Assembly: GCF_901933205.1 (NCBI RefSeq) | Contig: NC_044600.1 | Coordinates: forward strand, 7,416,501-7,480,500 | Origin: Camarhynchus parvulus | Taxonomy: Eukaryota; Chordata; Aves; Passeriformes; Thraupidae | DNA length: 64,000 bases | Direction: 5' to 3' | Part shown: in pieces, positions 1 through 12,065 of the stretch | Layout of the letters: every line of letters starts with the position of its first letter | Numbering within the stretch: position 1 is the first letter of the stretch | The notes under the pieces: generated by a model | What the model was told of the DNA's origin: nothing | Database searches by the model: none | The model's input: the letters and a program-made list of their open reading frames with translations, nothing else | Position numbers and translations under genes: made by a program

Positions 1-500
1 GGACGGGGTGGGGAGGGAAGGGGACAAGCTTTCCCAGGCGGGCGGGAGGGTGCGCTTGCCAAAATGTCCCCACCCAAAGGAACGTGCACTGGCTGTGTCT
101 AACTCCCCACGGGTGCGAGCTGACGTGGGCTTTTGCTAGCACACCCATCCTCTCCCCCCTTTGGAAATTTGGCCCTCGGAGTCTAATACATCATTGTTCT
201 GCTTATAAATGTACTAAGTGTTGAGAATGTTTTGGTTTTTTCCTTAATTATAATTGTAATTGGCTTTTCCCCTTCTCTCTTGTTTATTTTTTTTCCCAAC
301 GCTGTCTTGCTTTGCACTGTGATTGCATGCTGCGCCCCGATGTGTCCTTCATGACGATGTCACATGGCTTGTTGCTGTGATTCCTGCCACGCCCCCAAAT
401 CCACCACATATTGCCATGGTTACATAAAACCAACCAAACAAACAAAATATATATACGCTCCACCCTCCTGTATGTCGCTTCCATGGTTCCCTTCCGAAAG
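1..500 (+). other. MBNL3: MBNL3 intron upstream of the 95-nt exon
   Basis: No coding exon is visible here; the exon that precedes the 95-nt exon must lie beyond the left edge. The first 60 bases are G-rich. From about 298 to 395 the intron carries a run of YGCY tetramers (CGCT, TGCT, TGCC, CGCC), the known RNA-binding motif of muscleblind proteins. The acceptor is the AG at 499-500. Confidence 0.7.
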
Positions 501-595
501 TGCCCATGATGCACGGTGCTACGCCCACCACTGTGTCTGCAGCAACAACTCCTGCCACCAGCGTCCCCTTCGCTGCAACAGCTACCGCCAATCAG
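501..595 (+). CDS. MBNL3: MBNL3 95-nt coding exon
   Basis: AG at 499-500 and GT at 596-597 bound a 95-nt exon. The first codon is split (one G from the previous exon plus TG gives Val), and the exon then reads 31 full codons ending GCC AAT CAG. The 95-nt length is the one known for the equivalent alternative exon in MBNL1. Because 95 is not a multiple of three, skipping it would change the reading frame of everything downstream. Confidence 0.92.
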
Positions 596-3500
596 GTTTG
601 GCCCTTTCAATGGCTTTCTTTCACGTGTTCAGATCTTGAGGACCGGGCGAGGGCTGGTCCCACAGATGCAGCGTGTGCGTGTGTGCGAGCGTGAGGCCGG
701 GGATGGAGAGGGGCCGCTCCTGCCTGCCCGGCCGGAGCGTAGGGATGGGCGATTGGCAGGGCCGCAGGCTCTCCTCCAAAACCACACCTTCCCCGGCTCC
801 TCAAAAACAACGGGCGGTGAATCTGCCGAGCGTAGAGTCACGCAACCCCTGCAGCGCTTCTGCTTTCAGTCTCAAGCAGAAATACCACCCTGAGCATCCT
901 TCCCTATGGTATTTTGGCTTGTTCTCTCTGGACTGGAAAGTGGAAGTGGAAATATAAAGTGGCTTCCCCCCACCACCACAAAATTGGGCTCTGAAAACTA
1001 CCAAAAAATCCCCAAACAACCAAAAAGCAAAAATCGGTGGTGAGACTGTGAAGTGTACAGTTTTTTTTATGCCAATAGCATGTCACCCATCCCTACAGAG
1101 AGGACTCTGGATGTGCAGTACGTGCCATTGTAGCACTGCCATAAGTGTACAGGATTCCATGCATGTGTGCCAAGCCATAATTCTCTCCAGAACTTTCCTC
1201 TGAAGATACTGAGTGTGATGGCTGCTTCTGCACCAGTCCTGAACTGTATATGCACAACCTGTCCTAGTGATGCGTCCTGATAATTTGGTGTGACACAACT
1301 TCTCCCGGTTAGACCAGAGACATTTCAAACACTTTTCAAAAAATATTTCCCCCAGGACTAATTTTAGCGTTTTTATTTGTCATGCTCTCAGGTTTAGAGC
1401 TATTGCAAAGGAATGAGGGTGTCAGTTTGCTCTGTAGGAGGCTGTTATCCATGCTGAATACCAGTAATATCTCTGGGGGCATCCTCTAGGCTTTTGCTGG
1501 TGTGAGGTCATGAGGATTTCAGTAGGAATTTTGCCTGCATAAGTCCTAGGCAGTGTTTTACTGCTTGCAATAGGAATTGCCAGTCTTTTTCTGTGCTTTG
1601 TTGTTATTTTCAGGTAGAGCAGGTCTTACTCAGACTTGTATTGGTCATGAGAGGAAAGCAGAAATTGCTGTGCAGCGTTGCTCTGTGGCTGTGTGAGTCC
1701 TGTTTGAGCCAGATAGTTTCAGGGCATTTCTGTTTTACTTGTAGTCTATGGAGTCAAAATCCCAGTACAATCACCAGCTACTCCACAAGGCATCAGTAGT
1801 GGTGCAGCTACATTGTATTTAATGTGTAGCAAAATAAAGGCTTGGGAGTGGATCCTGTTTTATAAGACACTGATGTACATATTAATCTGATGCTGAAGAC
1901 AGAATGAACAGCCTGATCTCAAGGCAATGTTTTAATGTGTTGTGTTCTTTGTTTTTTTTGCTGTAGATATCCCAGTTATCAGTAGATGAACTGAGTAGCA
2001 GCATGTTTGTTTCACAGATGTAGAAGTTCCCGATAGAACAGTAAGTTCCTTTTTGGTATTTCTCTTTATGGTGAATTGATTTGTACATGGGCACTGCATC
2101 CCTAAACACAGGGCTGGCTCAGGCAGAGGGACTGAGCCCATGGGACCCCATTGGCTTCATGCTCTGCTGACTCAATAGGAATTCAGCAGCTGCAGCACAG
2201 ACACAGACCAGCCCTGTGGTTTATAACGAGTTTCCTGTGTCTCAGGTACCTGTGTTGTGGTGGTCACAGCCTCCCTGTGCATCCCCCAGTCCCATGGCTC
2301 TGTTTACAGGCTGCTCTTGCTCTGCACAGCTCCCAGCTGCCTGCAGATGCGTCAGGGATTTGCAGTGTTGATGGCAGAGACTGCTCTGGTAATGAGTCCG
2401 CTGAAAAGGTGTAACTTCTCTTTTGCTGTTAGTGACATATTTTCTTTCCTGGGGTAAGCAGGATTGGGTCAGCAGCAGCTGCTGTGCATCTGCAAGGCTG
2501 GCTCAGTCTGGGCAGAACTCTCTGCTGGTCAGCTGCAGAGAGGGCCTTGGCTCATGGTGGGTTGGAGACCAGAATGAATGTCATAAGCAACATAGTCTTC
2601 ACCCCACCTGCAGATCCTGGGCTTCCCTGAGATGATAGTTTTCTCTGAGGGGAATGATGGAGGAATTTGTCCTTGGAGTTACAGAGTACTATTTCACGGC
2701 CATAGCAGCAGTGTCATTTTTCCATTGCTTTTCTTTGTGAATTTCAGCTGATGTTCATGAGCTAAAATCTCTGGGTAGTTTCAGTTCTTGACTGTGTTTT
2801 TTTTTACCTCAAGAAAGTTCAGCCAATTCAACAAGAGGTCTTTCTCAAAGCAGCCATTTAGTATATGCAGATATGCAAACCCATTTCTTCCTTAGGTCAC
2901 ATATTACAGGCAAGTCCTTAAATACTGGAAATTAATTTGGCAAGCAATTCAGTAATGATATCTATTAGCAATCAACAGAAACTACTTTCTCAGTGGTGGC
3001 CCTTATCTCTGCTGAACTTAATTAAATACCATATGTATACATGACCTGCTAACTGTGGCTGTGGACCCTGTTCATGAGGGGTGACACCAAGCTTATCCAC
3101 ATTAGTGAAAATGTTCAGTTTAGACTGTACTGCTGTTCCAAATGGCAGACAGACATGACATGTTAAGCCATTTCCATAACATGTGTAAACGAGCCTCTTG
3201 TACCTAATAAGGAGATCATTTGATTGGAAGAGCTTCATCTTGAATGTTTTCAGCATTTTTTCAGGAGACTTTCCCTCAGTGGGACTTTGGTAACTGAAAC
3301 CCTCACTGCTCTGACAGATGTTTTTCTTTTCCTCCATGGTTGAAGTAGTCCTGGTAGCCAGGCTGATTGGTCTAGCTCTGCAGGAAATAAGTTGTTGGGT
3401 CCTTCAGTGGAGGTTTTTCATGAGTACATCACAAAGAGGCAATTTGCTCCCAGAAGAGGGTCCCCTGAGCACAGGGTTTCTGTATCAGTGTTTTATCTCT

Positions 3501-3926
3501 GGGCTCAGTAGCCTAAATCCTTAGGATCAGATTTAACGTGACTGTCTAAAGGAAACAAGAGCTAACACAGATCAGAGATTCCTTTGGCCCTCTCCTTAGC
3601 CACCCTCTACTTGGCATCCCATCCAAAAATCAAGACTATTATTTGTTCACCTCCCTCTTTCACTATTTGCCCTGTCATTGTGTGAAAGAGGGAGTCAAAA
3701 GTGCAGATTTAAGAGGATGCCAAGTGTGTTATTGGCAATTTCTCCCTACATCAGAAAATTAATGGAATAAAATGTCTGTCTGCAACACACTAATGACAAC
3801 TTCTTGGGCAACACATTGAGGATGTAAATGTATTAGAATGACTTCTAAAATATAGATGTATTAACTTCTCACTATTTCTTTGTTGTTTTTTTCTTTCCCC
3901 TGCAGCAGACCATGTTGAAATTCTGA
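501..3926 (+). CDS. MBNL3: MBNL3, muscleblind-like splicing regulator, 3' coding end (partial)
   Basis: Muscleblind proteins bind YGCY motifs in RNA through CCCH zinc fingers and control alternative splicing; MBNL3 is the paralogue linked to proliferating cells and to opposing muscle differentiation. Only the C-terminal exons are in the window, so the zinc fingers are off the left edge. Exon 501-595 encodes [19 protein letters not shown] and then [18 protein letters not shown] with [12 protein letters not shown] matches MBNL3 better than MBNL1 (VPMVHGATPATVSAATTSA). Two ends are possible. With the 74-nt exon at 1967-2040 the protein ends [18 protein letters not shown]. When that exon is skipped, the terminal exon from 3909 (or 3906) gives (Q)TMLKF and TGA at 3924-3926, and human MBNL3 also ends LKF. 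All joins keep frame (phase 0 after 595). The neighbours RAP2C, FRMD7 and STK26 support MBNL3 over its paralogues. Confidence 0.92.
596..1966 (+). other. MBNL3: MBNL3 intron between the 95-nt and 74-nt exons
   Basis: This 1.37-kb intron begins with GTTTGG, a weak donor, and ends in a T-rich tract with TGCTGTAG. The 640-800 part is GC-rich and the rest is ordinary. I see no gene or recognisable repeat in it. Confidence 0.8.
1967..2040 (+). CDS. MBNL3: MBNL3 74-nt alternative exon with in-frame stop
   Basis: A polypyrimidine tract and AG at 1965-1966 precede the exon, and GTAAGT at 2041-2046 is a strong donor. Read in phase 0 from the preceding CAG it encodes [18 protein letters not shown] and TAG at 2021-2023. 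This resembles the alternative muscleblind tails IPIISAEHLTSHKYVTQM (MBNL1) and the MBNL3-type SMFVSQM tail. The stop lies 17 nt before the exon end, too close to the last junction to be expected to trigger nonsense-mediated decay. Inclusion versus skipping therefore swaps the protein tail. Confidence 0.85.
2041..3908 (+). other. MBNL3: MBNL3 last intron
   Basis: The donor is GTAAGT at 2041. The acceptor is a T/C-rich tract ending CAGCAG at 3903-3908, a tandem NAGNAG site. No exon-like or repeat sequence was recognised in between. Confidence 0.75.
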
Positions 3927-5215
3927 ACAGTGAAATTATGGAGCACCAGGACTTCTTGGTGGGAAGCTGCGCATGGCCTTTCTGTATATATTCCCCTCTT
4001 CTATCATTCTCTACCACCTCTACAGTAAGCCTGTTGCAGCCTACATGTTAACCAAAAACTGATCAATGGGAATGTCAAAAAAAAAAAAGAAAAAAAAAGC
4101 ACTATAGAAACAATTAACAAACAGCGCTCTGTTATATGAGATATACAAGTAGGAAATTATAATAGACTTTTATAACACATTACTTTAACACACTTAATCA
4201 TTTTATGACTACCATCATGATAAGTGCATCTGCACAGCGGACTGTTGGTTTACTGTATACTATCGATGGATAAATGTTTGTCTTGTTTTTAAAGTGTTAT
4301 CTTACTGTTTTGTTTACATCATAGTCTATTGATTTGTTTTAAAGTGTACATCATTATCAAGTATACTCAATACCATTTTTTCATTATTGTTATGTCTTAA
4401 GTTTTCATATACTGTAGGTTTTATGGGGTTTTGTTTGTTTTTTACTAAAAATGTTATTGTGGGAAACAGGAATTATGTGCTTGAAAAACACGACACAGAA
4501 TGTTCTGCCCTTTGCTGGATTTTGCTGTTAATGTCAGCTAAAGTTGCTTATGTTAAATGCTCCTTTTATCATTTAAAACTTGCCTTCAGATAGTCTCCAA
4601 ATTTTTAGTACAAGTGATGTGAAAAGACAGCTATCATTTTAGTCCAGTTCAGGGTTCTTCTTTCAATACAATGAGCTGATTCTGGAAACTTTTGGGGGAA
4701 AAAAACAAACACAAAAGCCCAGGCTCAGTAAGGGGACAGGAACAATTTGCTCAGACAGGGGTAAGCATCAAGGGATTTCTGCAGCTCTGTTGTCCATTGA
4801 AGTGCATTCTCAGCTGCAAACGGCGCACAATCTCTCTCGCTGTTCTCGTGGTGCAGTCAAAACAAACAACAAAAAAATGGTGGTGGAGTGAGACAGCTTC
4901 AGTTGGGCAAAAGCTCATTGCATTGGAGAGGAGCAGGTGCCAGCCGTGGCTGGGGAGGGCCCGGGGCCGTGGCTCAGCCCAGGCTGGGCAGCACCGAGCC
5001 CTGGGACTTGTCTCCACCAAGCATGCTGAAACATTTTGGCCTGAAATCTTATATGTGTCTCTTGTTGAAATTTTGTCAGCATGCCCCATTTATTTAATCA
5101 CCATTTTCCATAAGTGGGTGATTATTTCCCCCATCCCTGTGATCTCTGGCCCTTTAAAGCAAACACAGCAGTAACAAAGCAGCAAAAAGCTCAGCATAAG
5201 CTTTCTGCTGAAGAT

Positions 5216-5305
5216 AAACATTTGTCTTAATGGAGTTCCTGTAGAAGGTGCCACTGACCAAGTGGATTTATTTTGGCACCTTCTACTTGATCAAGAGCAA
5301 TGTTT
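5216..5305 (+). other. hairpin-forming inverted repeat in the MBNL3 3'UTR
   Basis: GTAGAAGGTGCC at 5241-5252 is perfectly complementary to GGCACCTTCTAC at 5275-5286 across a 22-nt loop. Further out, AAACATT (5216-5222) pairs with AATGTTT (5299-5305) and TCTT (5225-5228) with AAGA (5293-5296). The result is a roughly 90-nt imperfect stem-loop of pre-microRNA size. No known microRNA was recognised. Confidence 0.6.
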
Positions 5306-7043
5306 GTTGCACAACAAGGGCTAGTTCTCAATACCTCCTTTTCATACGCACGAATAAAACCATTTCAGCCCGTGCACCCTGGACAGCCCCGCCTGTCGTT
5401 ATGCTGCGTTGCTGAACAATCTGGCTGCAGAAATGCATTTTGGTTGAGGATACTGCCAAATTCATCCCTATTATAGCTCTACAGTATCATTGGCATTATG
5501 GAAGAGGTGGATTTGCTGCTGTAAATTCACAAACTCCATACAGGGAGAAAGAGAATCAAGCAAGAGGCCAGCTCACAGTGTCTGGAGGGGTGACCACCCC
5601 GAGCTCAGAGTGGTCCTGTAGAGTGCCAAATTCAGACACCAGATTTTCTTCTCTTTTCCCAGTTCCTTGGCCTTGGTTTGATATTCCATGTTCCCCCTCC
5701 TGCAGTATGAGCACAGACAGTTTGCTGGATGTGTATCTCCATGGGCCACGAGTGATGGTGGCACACCCAGGGCACAGCCTGTGAGCCCAGGGCAGGCTCT
5801 GACCATCTGCCCATGGAGACTCACTCATAGCACGAAAATTTGAGGAGCCCAGCTCAAGAAAGCTTTGAGGAATCTTTTTGTTCAATTCAGCAGACTTTGA
5901 ACCAAACCCTGATAGAAAGGGGATAAAAACATACCCCCCAAACCTCCTTTATGGACCCTGAGTTTTGATAGTCGCTTGTGTCCGTGGATGTTCCCCAGCC
6001 ATCTGTGCTCACAAGCAGAGGGGTGAAATCAGTGACTCTCATTTGTATTGGTGACCACATACCTGTTCTTTTCACCACTGTGTTTCTGTTTCCCGAAACC
6101 ATAACATTGTTAGTGGAAAAAGTGGATTTGAGTACTTCCTGTTTGAAATTATTTGTGTATCAAAAATGGGTTTTGCACAACCTGTGCCAGTGCCTCAACA
6201 AAGAACAGAGCTGATCTTCTTAAGCCAGAAAGGATGCATTCAAGCTTGTATGGCTTTATGAGTTCAAGGAGGTTGAAATTTTTTCAGTGCTAAATGGATT
6301 TTTGTATATCTTGAAACTTTGATGTAACCTCCTATTTTATTTATCGACTTAAACATCTGGCATAGATGTGCATAGAATGTAAACCTAGAATACAGCTGTT
6401 TTCATGTCACATTTAAAGCACTGAAAAAAAAAGGCGTTTAAGGATTATTTTTTATTAAAGAGGTCCAATGAGGGATGTTCAGGGTAGTTATATTAGGTGC
6501 CACAACAGTTTTTATATTGCTGGCAAATTTAGAGTTAATTTGTAAATGAGTTTAAGGAAAGAAAAGCTTGAAGCACTAAACTTCACCAAATTCAAAACAA
6601 TCTCGGCAAAAATGCCATTTTGAGGTAGCACTATTTAAACTAGTTGTGCAATGACTTGCTCTAATTTTCTTTGTTCAAGAAAGAAAAGAAAAAAAAACCA
6701 GTCGCCAGACTATAAATTTCCTAAATAGACTATTACAAAGTCACCGAGCTAGTTAGTGACTCTAAACAAATGTCATAAAAGCATGAATATCATCCTTTAT
6801 TTGACAAGAGATGTATGTAAGTTTGTTTAAATCAATATAATTTTAGTGACATTTTTATAAGCTTCCCACTTTCCATGAACCTATATTTTTTATTTATCCA
6901 AAGTTATTTCTCTTTGTCCATTTCTCTCAGCCTTATGCAAACAATATGCAAGAAATGCTGAAACTTGGATAAAACGGGTCATGCAGAGGGAAAATGAAAG
7001 CTGAGATTGATCATTTTCACGAAAAAAGGTTGTTAGTAGTTTC

Positions 7044-7049
7044 AATAAA
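7044..7049 (+). promoter_or_regulatory. candidate proximal poly(A) signal of MBNL3
   Basis: AATAAA here is followed by two more at 7083 and 7101. It could give a shorter, about 3.2-kb, 3'UTR that ends just before the GC-rich island. Confidence 0.35.
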
Positions 7050-7244
7050 GAGTACTACTACTAAACTGTAACATAAGCAGACAATAAAAGAGGGATTTAA
7101 AATAAAATGGATTCATAAAACTATTAAGATTATTTTTGTTAAATACAGTGTTTTTAGTAATTTGGAACATGATTTCACAATCAGCCGTGTTTTTTAGTTG
7201 GAAATTTTTAGCTGATGATTTTTGACTGTGTATTTTTGCATCGC

Positions 7245-7515
7245 AACGTTCTAGAAGCCGTTACCTCCCCGGGCAGCCCGCGCCGGTTCCCGACGCGCTT
7301 CTCCCGCGGCGGCCGCGGCGCTGGGGCTGGGCTGGGGTCCTGCTGCTCCTCCCGCTGCTCCTCCCGCTGTCCCCTGCAGCGGGGACCCTGCGGGGCTGGC
7401 ACCACAGCCGGGGGCACCTCGGTGGCACAGGTGGCCGGAGCAGGACACGGTGACGTCCCCTGGCCCGGCTGGGGCTGGCACTGGCGCGGTAGGAGTAGCT
7501 CTAGGACACGCCGGG
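7245..7515. other. GC-rich, CpG-rich island inside the AT-rich MBNL3 3'UTR
   Basis: Flanks on both sides are strongly AT-rich. In between lies a compact block full of CG dinucleotides, a NotI-like GCGGCCGC near 7308 and a doubled CTGCTCCTCCCG. Open frames on both strands across it are a by-product of GC content, and none resembles a known protein. Possible readings are an inserted GC-rich sequence or a small CpG-island promoter. Confidence 0.7.
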
Positions 7516-10500
7516 TACACAAGGATTGAGAAACTGGAGTCCTCGTTTTGTTTATCCCTTGTACATTTCACAGACATGAAAATTGAAAAAGGTGAAATTT
7601 ATGAGGAAAATCTAATTTCCCATTCCTGTTGAATGGATTTAGTTTGATATTGACCTGATTTTACCATGTGCCTGTTGAAGGCCTTAGAGTATATACTGTA
7701 TGTTAAAGACTGTAATAACTTTAAAAAAAAATAGTTGATAGCCTAATCCAAATGTAAATAGAGCTACAACTCATTGTTACTAGGCTACAACGCATTAATT
7801 CATGTCATATATTTTCATTTCTCTACCATTAGTTTTTAAGGTTTTCATTATTGCTTTTTTTGATATCTTTAGTAACTAATGAATTTAATTTTGAAGGAGA
7901 GTTAGAGAAAGTTTAAAATTTTTAATACATGTATTCAGCCCATTTAGTTATATTCTAAACCAACACTGAAGCATGGTAAGGTATAGAATACAGTCCATAA
8001 CTAGTTTGTATAGTTTACAGTTTAAGAACAAAATTAACTTTGTATGTAACTCCTACAATGATAGATTCATTGTTAACTAATTATATTAAGTTGTTGTTGC
8101 TATGGCAACAAAACTACAACATGGCTACCTTTGTATACATTATTTGTGAAATTTTCACATGTAAATTAAAAGTGATGTGTAACAGTATGAGCTTGTTAAA
8201 GGTACAGTTCGATACTGTCAGATAAAGATATGATTGAATATTTTTAAAATCCCAAAGTCCCATGTGAACGCTGAATTTGTGTCTTTAAGGTCACTTTTTC
8301 AGTCAAGAAGTTTACAACACATGGATTTAGAGTCAGGTTTTATAGCTTGTAGAAATTGTTGTGTGGCAAGGGTTATTCCACAGTATTTTCACTTGGGAAA
8401 CACAGCAGCCTGTATTTACAGCGTAGTGACCGGTCTTGCTTTCATTTCACATCCATTCACACGGTGGCAATTCAGAATTAATCAGTTTCAGTACTGTAGC
8501 TTTGCCTGCAATTTTCTTTTCTCCAGGAATTGAACACTCACACGATTACGTTACGATCAGGGCTAAATAATTAAGCATATAACTATTTTAATACTAATTT
8601 ATATTAGCAAAAACTGTACATAAGAAAAAAAATATTGTGGAATGACCCCGTAACAGTGTTGAAGATACAAATATGCTGCAGTTAAACTGATTCAGTTAGT
8701 GTACGAATGTGTGAGACACACCTTTTTTGCACTTATGTACATAGTCCACGAAAGAAATCCTTGGAACTTATTTTGAATATAAAAAGTCTGTAATAATACA
8801 GGAAAAGTTTGTAAAAGAGATAGGTATTACTAAGGCTTTGAAAAGGAGGAGTTTTTTGCTATAAAACTTATCTGAAAGCATGATGTTGCTTTGCTGTTGT
8901 AAAAGCTTTGTAGTTTGCCATAGCTTATTATACAGCAGACTGATAACAGGTCAGCTCCAACCTGCAGCACAGAGAATGGGAAACGGTGTGGAATTAATTA
9001 GTAAGGTCACTAGCAAAGATTCAAATTACTTTTTTTAATCAGCCTACATTTTCAAACACACCCTAGGTCATGTTTCTGATAGGTTGTATTCTCGGTGAAT
9101 CCTATTAGGACTGGTAGGTCCGTGGCAGCACACACACATTTTTCCTAGCACCTAATCCTATTTCTGTCTTGAAGTGTTTATCTGTGGGAGGTGACTGTCA
9201 TTGTGGTGAGTGTTTTAAATCTCAGAGTGAATTTGAAATGTCACAACTTCTTGATTTTTATTTTTTTTTAACCTTTTGGGGCAAGGTAACAAAACGGAAG
9301 GAGCTGGTGAACCATAGATGGGCAGGGATGGGTTGGGATTGTCTGGGACCAGTTCTTTCTGCTGTGTGACAGCCATGGTGTGATTTGAAAGGCACAAGGT
9401 AGTGCTGCTGGGACAAGGAGGTGGAGGCTGGTGGCAGTGTGGCCAGTTGGGTGCTCCAGGCTGGGACTAACAAGCCCCTTTGAGTTGCCACCAAAGGAGA
9501 GCAAAGCTGTGGGTCCTCAGTGAGCAGCCTCTTGCTCCTCTTTGTGTTGGTACTGCTGGGACTCTGCAGTGCTGGGGGATTTTGGAGCAGCTGAAGTGCC
9601 TGTGTTGACCCATTTATTTTTGATTGGAACAAGTTTTGGTTTTTGTTGGATTTTTTTTACGTTCTTTTTTTTTTTTCTGCAAAACCCAAGCCCCAGTTTT
9701 GCTTCAGAAAAGTAACTGGTTTTGCCATGAGCCTGGTCCTGACTCGAGCAGTGAGGGGCAAGTCCCCCAGAGCAGAACTGGTGGGAAGTGGCATCCGATG
9801 TGACTGTCAGCCTTTGCTGGATGCCCCAGGGCTGGGGGCTGAGCTGCTGCTGCCAAGCACAAGAGCTGTTCCTTGGCCAGCATTCCCAACCCCTGGCAAT
9901 GCCAGTTGTGCCCAGCCTGCCCACTCTGCACCACAGTGCTGTGCAAGTGGTGGTTTGCTGAATTGGAACAGCCCCAGGGTCTTTAAAATGAGGAAAAATC
10001 AGATGTTGCTTCTCTCCATGGTGTTATGTAATAACCTAGATTTTAATACAAAATAATCAGCTAGTTCAAGCCACCACACGATAATGGCTTCCCTTTGCCA
10101 TCATCAGTTTCTATAATCAAGTTCTTTCTCATTTCTAGGATTATGAGAGAAAAAATATTTTGCACTATGTGAAATGAATCATAGCTGGTCAAACTTTGTC
10201 GGGGTATGAGCATGATCATGACAACACTGCTAAAATCTTTGCTAGTGATCTTTACTGACATCCTCTATCATCAAAAATAACTCTATATGCCTCTCAAAGG
10301 AGATATTTAAACATGCAAAATAACACAACTGTTAAATAAAATGAAGTTATTTTTCCAAACACACAACAGAGAGAATTACCTGACACCGAATTACAAGGTT
10401 CCAGTTCTTTATTACTGTACACAGATGCTATTTGATAGTGGTGGAAGCCAAATGATTTTGTTGCCATGGCTTTTGTATCCTAGCAGATGAGGGGATGATA

Positions 10501-11121
10501 AGACCATTCTTAGATTGGATTATGGGATTTTTTTTTTCTTTCCAATTAGCTTTGTTTTAATTTTTTTTTTTTAGATCATGAAAATGAACCGACTCCTCAC
10601 CCTTTATTACATCACCTGACAAAAGATCACTATTTTTTTTTATAAATAGAGAATTGTATTTTAGGCAATCACTAAAATCAAAGAGAGAATGTTCTCCTAA
10701 ATTGTCAATTTTTAATTTAAATATATAAAAACATTTATACTGTACTGTGTAAAGTAGATCTTTGAAGCACATTCTTCTTTTCATAGGCATTTCTGGTAAA
10801 ACAATGTAAGGGAAACATTAGATATCAATTTAATGGAATAGTTTAGAAAATATATACAAATGATTACACTTAGCCCTGTGGAATTGTAAGAAATTAAAAT
10901 ATCATTGGATCCAGACAGGCGTAGGTTAATGCAGTATTTCAGTTCCATAACAGGATAGTTCATTCCCTCAACTGCTACCAACAGGGTGTACGCTTTGAAT
11001 TTATGTTTCTTTTTGCCACATTATATTGCTGTAGTGCTTGTACGTGCTTTAGAAATGTGCATAATGCTACTCATTTTAGTATGTTACTTCTATATTGTTA
11101 TTGTTTATTTTTTGATCTTTT

Positions 11122-11127
11122 AATAAA
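11122..11127 (+). promoter_or_regulatory. candidate distal poly(A) signal of MBNL3
   Basis: AATAAA is followed within 20-40 nt by a T- and GT-rich stretch (TTGGTTATG and then a T run), the usual downstream element. Beyond about 11.6 kb base composition becomes clearly more GC-rich, consistent with a transcript end here. Confidence 0.5.
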
Positions 11128-12065
11128 GTGTATAAAATTCTTGGTTATGTTTTTTATGGATCCATATCTACACATTAATAGGAGTTTACTTTAAAAACTT
11201 TTCAAGTTCCAGTTTATTAGTCCCAAACTTCAAAGATTCTGATGTAAAAATAATAACTAATGAATTTGAATCAATGTTATATCTGAAGTGTAGATCAACA
11301 GAATAAATTTCTTTCCAGAAAATACCTTCAGTATTTTGAATTCTGTAGCCAGTGCCTCCTTTTTACTGGATGCATTCGGCCTATCATATTAAAGTTACTA
11401 ACACAAGACAGACATTTGTATTTTAGAAAAATAAAAAGTAAAACTTTCCAGATGCTGCCTTTTGGTTTCTCTCGTGCCTTAGACCTTTGGAGACACATGT
11501 GATGTGGTCTGCTTGGCTTGTGTTTTTCCATGCTTCCTTTCTGACCCTGTCTGTGATGCGATTAGAGAGGAGATCAGAGCTGTGCATTTGAAGATAACCA
11601 TGAAGAATGAATCAACTCCCATTCAAAGGCCTGCAGCTTTTGTAGAACAGTGGTTTGTGTATTAATTTTTCTCTTTCAGCATTCGTGCCATTTTGAATGT
11701 CCCAGTGCAATAATACAGCAGTGAGCTCCCCTTTGGCAGCAGCCTGGATTCCCCAGCTCTCTTCCAAGTGCCCAGCTCATCCCGGGCTGCCTGGCCAGCA
11801 CAAACTGGGGCTGCCTCTCACCATGGTCTGGAGCCACCCTGGCCGATCTGGGTCTGGGCTGCTGCAAGAGAAAATTGCTTCTTGATGAGCTTGTTTGTGC
11901 TTTCTGTAACATTATGTAGATTTAGATGTAAGAAAAACTGCTCAACAGTGAGGCCACCCTGGTCACCATCCTGTTACCAATAGTGCTGCGTCAGAGGGGC
12001 TTTCACCCCTCAACTGCCTCACCGTCACCACGTGCTCCACCAAGGCTTAAAGCTGGAGGCACCGG

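Larger units (their letters stand above)
3909..11140 (+). other. MBNL3: MBNL3 terminal exon: short coding tail and about 7.2-kb 3'UTR
   Basis: The exon starts at 3909 (or 3906 if the first AG is used) with ACC ATG TTG AAA TTC TGA. The following sequence is strongly AT-rich with long T and A runs, as expected of a long vertebrate 3'UTR, and has no credible coding exon. AATAAA occurs at 7044-7049, 7083-7088, 7101-7106 and 11122-11127; the last is followed by a T/GT-rich stretch, so the main end is placed near 11,140. Two stretches differ in composition: a CpG-rich island at about 7,245-7,515 and a moderately GC-rich stretch at about 9,300-9,960. The exact 3' end is inferred from composition and signals only. 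Confidence 0.6.
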
